From: Sweltsa coloradensis
Lineage: Eukaryota > Arthropoda > Insecta > Plecoptera > Chloroperlidae
Length of the DNA: 64,000 bases
Direction: 5' to 3'
Assembly (NCBI GenBank): GCA_024449915.1
Contig: JAMZAV010000362.1
Location: 310,001 to 374,000 of the forward strand
This document shows positions 11,658 through 23,079 of this stretch, piece by piece (within the stretch, counting starts at the first letter, position 1; each line of letters begins with the position of its first letter). The translations under genes and the position numbers were made by a program. Under the pieces are notes generated by a model. That model had not been told where the DNA came from and did no database searches. It worked only from the letters and a program-made list of their open reading frames with translations.

Positions 11658-11884
11658 ATTTCGCCTGTTGACGAGCACCAAGCCAACCATTTTCGTGGTA
11701 AAAAAAGTAAAAATTTTAAACTCAAAATCATAAAAAAAATTACTCGGCCATTGAATTTGGTTCATTACGAGAACTCTAAAAAGTCAATGGCCAAGTAATT
11801 TTTTTATGATTTTGAGTTAAAAATTAATACTTTTTTACCACGAAAATGGTTGGCTTGGCGCTCGTCAACAGGCCGCCAGGCGAA
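11658..11884. repeat. Large palindrome (foldback element)
   Basis: Two arms of about 100 bp. The left includes GCCTGTTGACGAGC, CCAACCATTTTCGTGGTAAA and ATTACTCGGCCATTGA. The right is the inverse: TCAATGGCCAAGTAAT, TTTACCACGAAAATGGTTGG and GCTCGTCAACAGGC. One arm recurs at 15128-15272, and the neighbouring block at 11885-12010 recurs inverted at 15000-15127. This indicates a dispersed foldback family. Confidence 0.75.
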
Positions 11885-12368
11885 ATGATCTTACTTATTT
11901 TCAATGCGAAACTAGGGGAAAAAATGAAAAACTTGGCTCAACTTCTATATCTCACAACATTCACAGGCGAAGACTTTTGAAGGAGAGCTTGGCTGCCGTT
12001 TTTTTTTTTTTTTAATTTTTGGTAATTGGGGGTATATCACATCTTTTTGTTGTAATTGTTTCATATCAAGGCGTGAAATACGTGAAAAGGTGGATACAGT
12101 GCCTTTAAAACAGATTGTCTAGAAACAGAAGCTGCCATCTTTTGTTTTGGTTGACAATCTGTAGTTGGCATTATACAATGTTTTTATTTGTGTGAATTAT
12201 TTGTTGACCGGACTAAAAACACATTGACGCATAATTTTAATTAGCAATTAAAATATTCAAATTGTATTAAATACGACCAAACGTTTTTCCCAAAGTTAAA
12301 GGTGGTGGTAGGGAACAGTGGGGGTGAAATATCGCTTGCCTCTCGGCGGATTATTATGTTTCATATTA

Positions 12369-13132
12369 TTGAATGAGCGTAGCGAGCGTTACGAGCGAAA
12401 CGAAGATTCCATTTCACTACACTGGAGAAAAAAATCCGGAATGTTTTTTTTTCTGTATTTTTGGCTGTTTGTTAACACGATTCCGGCTAAACCAATACTC
12501 CAATTGCGATGAAATTTTATGGGGGCCTTCGAAATCTCTGAACTTAGAACTAACACGTTTTTGAGCGCAATCGAAAAATTATTTCTAATGAAAATCGCAA
12601 ATTTACGATTTTTTTCTATTTTAAAAAAATTTCTTCGACTTATAACATCTACATGCTTAATCCGATTTTAATGATTTTTTTACAGAACCTTAATTTTATG
12701 AATTAAGATATTCGTGTGAAATTTGAGCACAATCGAAAAATTATTTCTCATGAAAATCGAAATTTTACGGGTTTTTTCTTTTTTTAAACAATTCTTTGAC
12801 TTATAACACCTACATGCTTTATCCTATTGTAATGATTTTTTTACAGAACCTTAATTTTATGAATTATTATATTCGTGTAAAATTTGAGCGCAATCGAATA
12901 ATTATTTCTTATGAAAATAGCAATTTTACGATTTTTTCTTTTTTTTAAATTACGATTAAGAAAAAATAAAAGAATAAAGTTAATTTTTTATTTAATTTAA
13001 TTTAATTTTAAAAAAAATCGACTTAGTAATAATTTTTTCACAAAACAACAGAAAATCTGCATAACACATGGCAGGTCAATGCACCAATTACGCTCATCCA
13101 ACAACGCGGCGGGACTTAAGCGTTTTCCTAGT
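12369..13132 (-). mobile_element. Family 2 element, minus orientation
   Basis: It reads from GAATGAGCGTAGCGAGCG to GCGGGACTTAAGCGTTTTCC and TAGT. The body has three successive AT-rich blocks sharing the phrase ACAGAACCTTAATTTTATGA, an internal tandem array of about 120-190 bp units. It sits between two pieces of the 285-bp repeat (12318-12360 and 13133-13420), so it probably inserted into that repeat. Confidence 0.7.
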
Positions 13133-13420
13133 TATGTACCACCATGCCAAATTTCATGCTGATAAACTCATTCGGTACCTTTATGGTGAATGCTGGAAAT
13201 CAAGGTAAAAATAATATAAATTATTAGGGATGGGGGTTGAAAAAATGTGGTTTAGGAAATGAGAATAGGTCGATTGGGTTAAAACACATGAAAACAATTT
13301 TTATATAACTAATTTGAATAAAAATTCAATTTTGAGTTAGAGCTATGAATGATTCCAATTTTAGGGGATTATTTATGATGATGGAATATCGCTTGCCTCT
13401 CGGCGGATTATTTTTCATAT
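13133..13420 (+). repeat. 285-bp repeat, single unit
   Basis: It begins TGTACCACCATGCCAAATTT and ends with ATATCGCTTGCCTCTCGGCG. It is the same unit as the tandem array at 15597-16163. A short end-piece is also at 12318-12360, across the inserted family 2 element. Confidence 0.7.
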
Positions 13421-14105
13421 CTAGGTGACCGTTAGGGCGCCGCAGCCAAGTCGTGGTGCGCTACACACTCAAGCACCTTATACAGCAAGCAGAGTTGGGG
13501 TGATTTCGAGGTGTTACCCAGCCGTCATGAAACGTGATGTGAACTTGAAAACTATCAAAATCGAGGGGATTTAGGTACCTAACAACACATGCCAAATTTG
13601 GTTGGGGTACGAGCATTCCTTCTTCGGTGAAAAAATGACTTGAAACATTACTACTACTACTGCTACTGCTACTGTATAATTCGCCAGTTTCAATCGGCCC
13701 GCAATTCTGACCAAACGGGTGGGGTTACAACGTTCATATTTTACATGGACATTAAGGTTATAGTGATATAGGGTCTTTTGAAAGAAAAAGATGAAAAAGT
13801 TTGCTGGAAGGCTTCCAAATAAAGGTTTTAAAATAAGCCTTATCCAGGCATACAATCAACAAGTAACTATAGTTACTTGACACTTGTTGACGGTATAAGC
13901 AGAGTTAGGCGGTAAAGTGCGGTTCCGCCTTCCACGGGGATAAGAAAATACGTAAACAAATGGCGGACATTTTAAATTTTGCTTCTATGTGTGAAACGAT
14001 AAAAGTTGTCATTACTCTCATAAAACAAATCTGAAACCGTCCCTGGCCTAGACCCAGATGTAGAAAATTATTTATAATGTGTAGGTCTAAAGTTCCATTA
14101 GGCTA

Positions 14106-14388
14106 TACTGGGGAAACGCCAAAGTCGTTGTTAGACGAGTGAGTAAGCCATGTGTTGAGTACCCGGTAACATTACTGTTTTCCCCTACCTTCGGCCTCCC
14201 TAGCCTTTCATAGGCTAGAGTGGCGCATTATGGCCTTACAGTTGACGCGCCCTTACACCAACTAAACTTTAAAACTCTATTATTTATACGAATAAAATTA
14301 TCAAACTTACCTAAATATGCAAATGTTGCCGGGTACTCAACACATGACTCGCTCACTCGTCTAACAACGACTTTGGCGTTTCCCTAGT
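14106..14388. mobile_element. Family 1 element, abutting a SINE
   Basis: It has inverted ends ACTGGGGAAACGCCAAAGTC and GACTTTGGCGTTTCCCTAGT. The inner parts GACGAGTGAG and GTGTTGAGTACCCGG are also paired with their inverses. The right end runs straight into the tRNA-like head of the SINE at 14389. No coding capacity. Confidence 0.75.
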
Positions 14389-14969
14389 CTGGTTGGCCAA
14401 GGCGTCCTTATAGCCGAAATGTGGGAGACGTGGGTTCAATCCCCTTGTCGAAAAAGATTTTGTAATTTCTGGATTGTATTTTAAAAATTACTAAACATGT
14501 TTTGAAATGCATAAAACGCAGTGTCTGTGACAATACTATGGAAATCATAGCCAGTACGAAATACGTGAAAATATTACAAGGTTTACTCAATCTACGAGCG
14601 GAATTTGGGGGTACCTTGACGTTCAACATTCGATAGACCTTGCATGAGCACGGCATTTCACAGCCAGGTAAATAACAAACAAAAAATATTTTTTCTCATT
14701 GTAGTTAAATAAATTTCTATACATTGGCAGTCTATTTTTCAGTTTATTATTTCTTGTAGGTTTAAATCGAAATGGATTGTGCTCATTTTGTTAGCAGTTC
14801 TCAGTTACCTGGTCATAGAATATGTCTGTTTAAAATTTCAGTTCAATCTATTTGACCGTTCGGCCGTATGGGATCGGACAGACATATAGACAAAGCTCAC
14901 GGCCAAGGCCCGATCGAGTATAGCGTTAGGAAAGACTACGACTACGAGCGCAGCGCTCACTCGTCTAAC
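14389..14969 (+). mobile_element. Long tRNA-headed SINE, near full length
   Basis: The head has GGTTGGCCAAGGCG (A-box-like) and GGGTTCAATCCCC (B-box-like), then TTTTGTAATTTCTGGATTG. The body continues through GCAGTTCTCAGTTACCTGGT and TCTGTTTAAAATTTCAG to the end GCGCTCACTCGTCTAAC. At about 580 bp it is long for a SINE. Copies are at 16873 and 21400 (minus) and 52849 (plus). Confidence 0.7.
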
Positions 14970-15127
14970 TAGATAAAATCCCCCCAAAATACAAAAATTT
15001 GTAAAAAAAAAAAAAATACGGCAGCCAAGCTCTTCTTCCAAAGTCTTCGGCTGTGAATGCTGTGAGATATAGAAGTTGAGCCAAGCATTTCATTCTTTCT
15101 CCCTAGTTTCGCATTGAAAAGAAGTAA

Positions 15128-15272
15128 GATCATTTCGCCTGTTGACGAGCGCCAAGCCAACCATTTTCGTGGTAAAATAAGTAAAAATTTTAAAATCAAA
15201 ATCATAAAAAAATTACTTGGCCATTGACTTTTGAGAGTCCTCGTACCAAAATCAATAGCCAAGTAATTTAAT
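15128..15272. repeat. Half copy of the 11658 foldback
   Basis: It shares the arm GCCTGTTGACGAGCGCCAAG, CCAACCATTTTCGTGGTAAA and the TTACTTGGCCATTGAC block. The second arm is mostly missing. The adjoining 15000-15127 block is an inverted copy of 11885-12010. Confidence 0.65.
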
Positions 15273-15275
15273 AAG

Positions 15276-15560
15276 GGATGCTCAGACTGAGATGGGAAGA
15301 AGTTATAGCAATGGATTTGAAAAAGAGAAATGCAGCTTGGGGAAGGATTAACCAAGAAAAATGTTGGGAAGAACGAAAAACATGGAACAAACTGGTGGAG
15401 GTCCCTGAGGAAGAAGACAGAGGAGAGGAAGAAAGTGAAGTTGATGACGCAGAGGAAGAAAAAGATGATGTGGGAGAAGCGTCAGGCATGGCTAGCCGGC
15501 TTCGATAACCCCGGGGAGCCAAGAATGTGGTGGGAGCCTCCCATCCCCTACCCGACTTAG
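15276..15560 (+). pseudogene. LINE ORF2 C-terminal remnant
   Basis: The frame encodes LRWEEVIAMDLKKRNAAWG, then a short spacer and CWEERKTWNKLVE, followed by an acidic run. This resembles the poorly conserved C-terminal tail after reverse transcriptase in LINEs of the type seen at 48705 (RERLRWFGH..EDRREWSKLVE). No catalytic residues are present. It is a fragment of a retrotransposon and not a host gene. Confidence 0.5.
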
Positions 15561-15596
15561 TTGGAAATAGGGTTCGATATTAATTAATTTAATTAG

Positions 15597-16163
15597 TATG
15601 TACCATCATGCCAAATTTCATGCTGATAACTCATTAGGTGCCTTCATCGTGAATGCTGGAAATCAAGGTAAAAATAATATAAACTATAAGGGATAGGGGT
15701 TGAAAAAATGGGGTTTAGGAAATGAGAATAGGCCGATTGGGTTAAAACACATTAAACCATAATTTTAATAACCAATTTGAATAAAACATCAATTTTAGAT
15801 TAGAGCTATGAATTACTCCAATTTTAGGGAGTGTTGGGGGTGGAATATCGCTTGCCTCTCGGCGGATTATTTTTCATATTATGTTGTACCATCATGTCAA
15901 ATTTCATGATGATAACTCATTAGGTGCCTTCGTGGTGAATGCTGGAAATCAATGTAAAAATAATATAAACTATTAGGGATGGGGGTTGACAAAATGTGGT
16001 TTATATAATGAGAATAGGCCGATTTGGTTAAAACACATTAGAACATAATTTTAATAACTAATTTGATTAAAAATTCAATTTTGGGTTAGAGCTATGAATT
16101 GTTTTAATTTTAGGGGATGATTTAGGGGGTGTTGGGGGTGGAATATTGCTTGTCTCTCGGCGG
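15597..16163 (+). repeat. Tandem repeat, two units of ~285 bp
   Basis: Two successive units begin at 15597 and about 15882, each with TGTACCATCATG.CAAATTTCATG near the start and CTTG.CTCTCGGCGGA at the end. A diverged single unit is at 13133-13420. The array lies in intergenic DNA and has no open frame. Confidence 0.75.
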
Positions 16164-16302
16164 AAGTATGTGAGTCTGAGGTACATCTAAGTGTGGTCCA
16201 AGTTTCATAGTTCTAAGATGTACCGTTTTCTCTGTAGGCTCTTATTCCTCTCTGGCAGAATCCCCCCCCCCCCCAACCAACCAACCAACCAACCAGCCAG
16301 CC

Positions 16303-16555
16303 GAAAGATTTTCGTCGATTTTTACGCACTTTTCTAACACAGAACGGGTTATCGGATCGGGCTGATATTTTTTTTGGTATGTCATGGGCCACATATCAGG
16401 TCATATACCGAGTTTCAAGATTGTAAATCTTTCGGGGCGGCGTGTGCAGATAGCTGAAAATCCCCCAACTCGGGTAGGAGTAAACAGGGTCGAGTAAGTC
16501 ATCGCCTTCTAGCAGTCGCGTGCGCTTGGCTGCGGGCGAACGACCGTCGCCCTAG
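16303..16555 (+). repeat. ~255-bp dispersed repeat, copy 1
   Basis: It begins CCGAAAGATTTTCGTCGATT and ends CGAACGACCGTCGCCCTAGA. A close copy in the same orientation is at 26285-26541. It is GC-richer than its surroundings. No coding frame. Confidence 0.75.
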
Positions 16556-16872
16556 ATTAATACTAACATTACATGTTTGACAAGCCCTAGACCTTTCCTA
16601 GCCAACCCTAGGCCTGCACAACCTTGTTCTGACACACTTCCCGCACAAATAACTAGTTTTGATTACTAAAAGCCTAATGCAGATAAACAATAGTATGATT
16701 GTTCACCTAGGCTATACAAAAATGTACGGAAATAATACGCCTTTTCTTTTCTTTTAATGATCTCACGCAAAACTCTTGTCCAAGGATTATAACACCCCTC
16801 ATACCGAGAACAACAATTCCTTGCTTCCACGTTATACAATGAATAGTTTATTCCTCATTAGTCATTCATTAA

Positions 16873-17464
16873 TTAAACGAGTGAGCGCAGCGAACGGAGT
16901 GATCTCCATCCAACTTAAACGGCCCTGATTCTGTTATTCTGCATGCGTGCGTGTGTGTACGTTGAAAAGCAGCCGAATCGCTGAACAGATTGCGCTGAAA
17001 TTTTAAACAGACATCCGGTACGAGTTTACTGAGAACTGCTAACAAAATCAGCTAGATCCATTGCGATTTAAACCTACAAGAAATAATAAAGTGAAAAATA
17101 GGCTTCCAATGTTTAGAAATTATTTTAACGACAATGGTTTAGATTTTGAAAATATATTTTTTGTTTGTTATTTACCTGGCTGTGAAATGCCGTGTCCATG
17201 CAAGGTCTGTCGATTGTCGAATGTTGCACGTCAAGGTACCCCCAAATTCAGCTCGTAGATTAAGTAAACCTTGCAATATTTTCACGTATTTCGTACTGGC
17301 TATGTTTTCCTTGGTATTGTCACAGATGATGGACTTATATGCATTTCAAAACATGTTTAATAATTTTTAAAATACAATCCAGAAATTACAAAATCTTTCC
17401 CGAACAGGGGATTGAACCCACGTCTCCCATATTTCGGCTATAAGGGCGCTTTAGCCAACTATAG
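16873..17464 (-). mobile_element. Long tRNA-headed SINE, minus strand
   Basis: Same element as 14389-14969, inverted. The tRNA-like head is at the high-coordinate end (GGGGATTGAACCCACG on the plus strand) and the tail is AATTAAACGAGTGAGCGCAG on the plus strand. The head abuts the family 1 element that begins at 17465. Confidence 0.7.
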
Positions 17465-17739
17465 ACTCGGGAAACGCCAAAGTCGTTGTTAGACGAGTGA
17501 GCGAGTCATGTGTTGAGTACCCGGGAACATTTGCATTTAAGATTTATAATTCAATTCATATAAATAATAGTTTTTTAAGTTTATTGGCACACGGGCGAGT
17601 CAACTGTAAGGCCATAATGCGCCTCTCTAGCCAATGATAGGCTAGGGAGGCCTAAGGTAGGGGGAGAAAAGTAATGTTACGGGGTACTCAACACATGGCT
17701 CACTCACTCGTTTAACAACGACTTTGGCGTTTCCCTAGT
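17465..17739. mobile_element. Family 1 element
   Basis: Inverted ends ACTCGGGAAACGCCAAAGTC and GACTTTGGCGTTTCCCTAGT enclose about 275 bp, including GCGCCTCTCTAGCC and a palindromic AGGCCTA-rich segment. It is joined on its left to the SINE head at 17464. Confidence 0.75.
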
Positions 17740-18440
17740 CATTATAACACGTTGATTGAAGTCAAATATTATGTACGTGCAGTGGCCCGTTTTCGGAAAT
17801 TCCAACTTACTTTTTTCAGTGACAAATTATACGTAGACAATGACAAAGCATACCTACTAAGGCAAACTGCATGCTGATCGTGCTCTAAAATCTAAGCCCG
17901 CTCGCCCACAACCCTCCTCTCCCTTGGACCTTCCACGCGTCCAGTGGCGTAAGTAACACGCCACCGGGTTTTACATTACAGTACAGTACAGTACAGTTTT
18001 AGTGCAATAAGTTATACAATAACTGGTATATTTACCCTTAAAAGTAGAATTTATAGTGTTCAGAGGGGAGAACGCTTTTGAGCCATTAAATTGCAGAATT
18101 TGATGTGGATTGTGGGATAATGGGGCTTTGGGCTTAGCCGCTTAGCTGTCATTCAGCTGTTAGTAAAAGATGTAACTACGTAGCATTAGCATGCATTACA
18201 CATACAATGAAGTTACCCTGAATATTCCATTAAATCGAAGTAGTCGTGTATATCAAGTGCGAATTTGTTAAGTTCTCTGAAAATTATGTCCAGATAGGAG
18301 AAGCCGTTTGGCCTTTGTGTATCTCTTCCCTCAATGGATTGGCCGGAATCGACTGAACCAACACTACAATAAACACTCGTATTCAAAACGATATCTTTAC
18401 TGGCTACGCTCATCCATTTAACAATAAATGGAATACAGTA
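17740..18440. other. Intergenic, unclassified
   Basis: No repeat family or exon recognised. A minus-strand frame (18213-18461) encodes an unremarkable peptide and partly overlaps the flank of the hAT element. I do not call it a gene. Confidence 0.4.
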
Positions 18441-18448
18441 CACTACAG

Positions 18449-19521
18449 CAGTGGTTCCCAACCGGTGGTCCGCGGACCGGTGCCGGTCCGCGGACTAATT
18501 GCTACCGGTCCGCGAAGTGCTGCTGCATATTTGTTGTAATTTTAATAATATTTTCGAAATGTGTAAAAATTCAAAAATTTGGTTTTACACTTTATTATTT
18601 TACCTGTACTCGGGATGGAGACTAAATTATATTTTCTTAGAAGGGGACACTTATTTATAAATCAATCAATACCGATTACAAACACCCACCCACTTCTACC
18701 GACACAGAAAGTTGAGAGCATTGACAGCAATGACAGGCGTAACGACAAGGGTTTACCAGAAACAGCCACATTTATGATGGCACTTTGCTTACAAACTGCA
18801 ATTTCATAAATGATTTTATGACGGTAAAGGTTCACACTTCACAGATGCGACTTGGTTTGTAGGAAATAGGAATGTCTTCAGTCTGTAGACACATCCTTGT
18901 GTAGTCGGTTGTGTAGTTCCTCGTTCTTGAAGCCCGTGTACGAAATTAAAAATTATTTGTGAAAGTGTTGTGTCATTTTTTGTGTTAACTGTTAATAGTT
19001 AGAAAATAAAATATGTTGGTTTTCGTGTAATGTTATCGCCGAGAAAAACATACGAAAAAGTTAAGAGAAGACCCTGTGAGACGTTTTTATTAAAAAGTAC
19101 GATAGTATGACAGGCTTGTTGCGCGGAAACCCGAGCGTAGAAACAACCACGATTGTAAACGCGCAATCCTAAATTAAATTATTATTAGTGATACGTACAT
19201 AATTACTTCTTTAATCAATGATAATTATAATCAACTCCACTAAAAAAGTTTAACAATCGATAATTATAGTAATTTATTAATATATTTTTAACGATGATTT
19301 GAATGATGTTTCATGTGTACACTGTCTTCCGGTTGCCTCTTCCCTTCGTCTACCTTTTGCTCAGATCGCTGTACAGGCCATCTAGGGGTATAAAAACACC
19401 CAACAAAATTTCGTCTCCGGCGGCTGGGGCTGCGCCCCAGACCCCTTGTAGCCGCGCCGGTCCCTGTAATTCACTTTGTCATTTTGCCGGTCCGTGAGAT
19501 GAAAACGGTTGGGAACCACTG
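18449..19521. mobile_element. hAT nonautonomous element with intact 8-bp TSD
   Basis: The inverted ends read CAGTGGTTCCCAACCGGTGG and ACGGTTGGGAACCACTG, typical hAT termini. The 8-bp target duplication CACTACAG flanks it exactly (18441-18448 and 19522-19529). Subterminal GC-rich palindromes (GGTCCGCGGACC) stand at the left end. At 1,073 bp it has no transposase frame, so it is nonautonomous. The perfect duplication suggests a relatively young insertion. Confidence 0.92.
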
Positions 19522-19529
19522 CACTACAG

Positions 19530-20490
19530 CATAAAGACAACACAAAACTAGCATAATATGTTTTGTCACAAACAATCACAATCAAGGTGATTCTTCTAAT
19601 TATCAAATAAATAATAATTACTAAATTATTAAAAATTAAAACATCAAATCCTCGCAAATGGCAATTTAGTGCATGTGATACTTAGTTCTGCAAAGTGATG
19701 TAGACTTATCACTTATATGAAGTATTGGAAATGAAATGTAGGGTTATTAGGGAGCGAAGCTCCCCTAATAATCATCACCTTTCTGTCAGTTAAAACCAAA
19801 CACGACCTTTTATTGATATGTTTTTTTTTAATTGACACTCTCCTTCAACAAGGATGATAGTAATAGATCATGTTTTTGTGGATCCTCCTTGCGGCCAAGA
19901 GTGCGAGAAGGGGCATTCTTCCGTACTCGACACCTCCACCAAGGGTTTCAATCCACAATGAGATTTTATTAGTATCGCTCACTTTTGGGTAGCCTACTCC
20001 CCTTATATCCGTGTTTGTATTATTTTACAACATATCGCCATTGAAATAAAAAGGGTGCACAGTGTAGTGTACCCGATATATATATATTATGGACTTTTCA
20101 ATATAAGAATATATTACCGGGTACGAGTTACGACGTACGGACAGTTTTGCTCATGAGTAGCGTGTGAGAGTGATTCGAGAGGTCACAGCTTCGACACCAG
20201 TCACCGGAAAACCTGACTGGAAGTTTATCCAAGATTTTCTGAGTCGCATACCAAAAAATACACGAGAACACTGCAGCTACTGGGTCTCATATACCAATCA
20301 TACCAAAATATGATTATTTATAAATATCGACGGGGGCCCGCCTGCCAAGTCAAATAGGCCCTAGCCAGGAGACCCGCTGATTCCTATAGCTACGCCTGAT
20401 TGGTATCGTCTCCTCTTGTAGACCAAGGATATTTACGTGTTTTCTCCTAACAAACTTTGGGACAATGCTATGTGTGGGCCGGGATTACTT
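19530..20490. other. Intergenic, unclassified
   Basis: AT-rich at first, then mixed sequence with a (TA)n stretch near 20078. No exon or family assigned. Confidence 0.4.
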
Positions 20491-20494
20491 TTTA

Positions 20495-21250
20495 ACTAGG
20501 AAAACGCTTAAGTCCCGCCGCGTTGTTGGATGAGCGTAATTGGTGCATTGAGCTGCCATGTGTTATGCGGATTTTCTGTTGTTCTGTGAAAAAATAATTT
20601 CTTCGTTAGAGATTTTTTTAAAATTAAATTAAATAAATTTTTTTTTTTTTTTGATTAATCGTAATTTTTTAAAAAGGAAAAAGTCGTAATATTGAAAATT
20701 TCATAAGAAATAATTATCCGATTGCGCAAAAATTTTACACGAATATATTAATTCATAAAATTAAGGTTCTGTGAAAAAATCATTACAATAGGATAAAGCA
20801 TGTAGGTGTTATAAGCCGAAGAAATTTTAAAAATCGAAAAAAGTCGTAAAATTGCGATTTTCGTAAAAAATAGTTTTTTGATAACGCCCAAATTTCACAT
20901 GAATATATCAATTCATTAAATTAAGGTTCTGTGAAAAAAATCATTACAATCGGACAAAGCGTGTAGGTGTTGGAAGTCGAAGAAATTAAAAAAAAATCGA
21001 AAAAAATCGTAAAATTAATATTTTCATGAGAACTAATTTTCCGATTGTGCTCAAAAACGTGGCAGGTCTAAGTTCAGAGATTTCGAAGACCTCCATAAAA
21101 TTTCATCGCAATCGGAGTATCGGTTTAGCCGTAATCGTGTTAACAAACAGACAAAAATACATAAAAAAAGAAAGAAAAAAAAACATTCCGGATTTTTTTC
21201 TCCAGTGAAGTGAAATGGAATCTTCGCTTCGCTCGCTACGCTCACCCAAT
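20495..21250 (+). mobile_element. Family 2 element
   Basis: It starts ACTAGGAAAACGCTTAAGTC, followed by CCGCCGCGTTGTTGGATGAG, and ends CGCTCGCTACGCTCACCCAA. The interior has three tandemly related AT-rich blocks, as in the inverted copies at 12369 and 53712. Short frames with a KKKKER-like run are shared by all copies and have no function I can name. Confidence 0.75.
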
Positions 21251-21399
21251 TAACTCGCTCCACATCCCTGCAAACGTCAACATTAGCAGAATCCACTTCC
21301 GCAGACATACTGACTGAGGAAAACGTAGGAAAAATACATCAGTCCCGCGTTGAATGTAATTGTATTCTTAGGTCTATAACCTTATTGGTTTTTAATGAT

Positions 21400-22004
21400 T
21401 GAACGAGTGAGCGTACAACGTAGTGATTTCCATTCAACTTAAACGGCCCTTATGGTTTTTCTGCGTGCGTGCGTGTGTGTGTGTGTGTGTGTACGTTGAA
21501 AATCAGCCGAATCGCTGAACAGATTGCGCTGAAATTTTAAACGGACATCCGGTACGAGTTTATTGAGAACTGCTAACAAAATCAGCAAGATTCATTGCGA
21601 TTTAAACCTACAAGAAATAATAAACTGAAAAATAGACTTCCAATGTTTAGAAATTATTTTAACGACAATGTTTTAGATTTTGAAAAGATATTTTTTGTTT
21701 GTTATTCGCCTGGCCGTGAAATGCCGTGCCCATGCAAGGTCTGTCGAATGTTGCACGTCAAGGTACCCCCAAATTCCGCTCGTAGATTGAGTAAACCTTG
21801 CAATATTTTCACGTATTTCGTACTGGCTATGTTTACCATAGTAGGCCCTATTGCCACAGATGATGACTACACTGCGTTATATGCATTTCAAAACATGTTT
21901 AATTATTTTTTAAATACAATCTAGAAATTACAAAATCTTTCCCGACCAGGGGATTGAACCCACTTCTTTCACATTTCGGCTACAAGGGCGCCTTAGCCAA
22001 CTAG
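21400..22004 (-). mobile_element. Long tRNA-headed SINE, minus strand
   Basis: Full-length-like copy of the 14389 element, inverted. The head at about 21945-22004 reads GGGGATTGAACCCACTTC on the plus strand, and the tail is at 21400 with a (GT)n run at 21471-21492. The head again abuts a family 1 element (22005). Confidence 0.7.
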
Positions 22005-22768
22005 ACTAGGGAAACGCCAAAGTCGTAGTTAGACGAGTGAGCGAGTCATGTGGTGAGTACCCGGGAACATTTGCATTTAAGTTTGATAATTATATTCGTA
22101 TAAACTAGGAAAACGCTAAAGTCCCGCCGCGTTGATGGATGAGCGTTTTTGTAAGTTTTTTGTTTGCGTGGGACCACTTTTCCTTTGCAAGTGCTTTGTG
22201 AATGCATTGTAGGTGATTGTTGTCGAGTTTCAAATGTTACTTGTTAATGGTTATTATAAACCTCAAAAAAACTCATATCTAAACCTTTCTTCTATGGATT
22301 CTGGCTAACTTTTTCAACTTTTTCTTTAAAAAGGTACTACATCACCATAACCTTAATGTTCATGTGAAATATGAACGTTGTAGCCCCACCCGTTTGGTCA
22401 GAATCGGCCCAAATGTCACGAAAATATCGCACTAAAAATCGAAAAAAATCGTAAAAGTACGTTTATTTTATGGGTTCTGGTTACCTTTTTCAACTTTTTT
22501 TTTACAAGGTACCACATCACCATAACCTTAATGTCCATTTAAAATATGAACTTTGTAGCTCCACCCGTTTGGTCAGAATCGGCCCAAATGTCACGAAAAT
22601 ATCGCACTAAAAATCGAAAAAAATCGTAAAAGTGCGATATTCATGAGAAATATTTCTTCGATTGTACCCAAAAACGTGGCACGTCTAAGTTCAGAGATTT
22701 CGAAGGTCCTGTCAAATTTTCATCAAGATCGCTTATGCCGTTTGCCCGGAATCGTGCGAACAAACAGA

Positions 22769-22801
<33 letters not shown>

Positions 22802-23078
22802 AAACACACAAAAAAACAACCGAGCTAAATTTTTTGAGGGGTCAGTGAAATTGAAGTTTTCGCTTCGCTCGCTACGCTCGCTACGCTCATCCAATAATAG
22901 TCTTTTAAAGTTTAGTTGGCATACGGGGACGGGCGCGTCAACTGTAAGGTCATAATGCGCCTCTCTAGCCTATGATAGGCTAGGTAGGCCTAAGGTAGGG
23001 GGAAGAAAAGTAATCTAATCGGGTACTCAACACATGGCTCACTCACTCGTTTAACAACGACTTTGGCGTTTCCCTAGT
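22005..23078. mobile_element. Family 1 element split by a nested family 2 element
   Basis: The left end ACTAGGGAAACGCCAAAGTC is at 22005 and the right end GACTTTGGCGTTTCCCTAGT finishes at 23078. The family 1 body is interrupted at about 22104-22900; removing that block leaves an element matching 17465-17739. The family 2 insertion is therefore the younger event. Confidence 0.8.
22104..22900 (+). mobile_element. Family 2 element nested in family 1
   Basis: It starts ACTAGGAAAACGCTAAAGTC and ends CGCTACGCTCATCCAA. It holds two copies of the CCCACCCGTTTGGTCAGAAT block and a long A-run (22769-22800). The host sequence reads continuously from ATTCGTATAA to AGTCTTTTAAAGTTTAGTTG across it, like the uninterrupted copy at 17465. 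Confidence 0.75.
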
Positions 23079-23079
23079 T

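Noticed and set aside
18213..18461. Minus-strand 82-codon frame ending near the hAT element
   Set aside because: No splice support and no recognisable domain; it overlaps the hAT insertion site.
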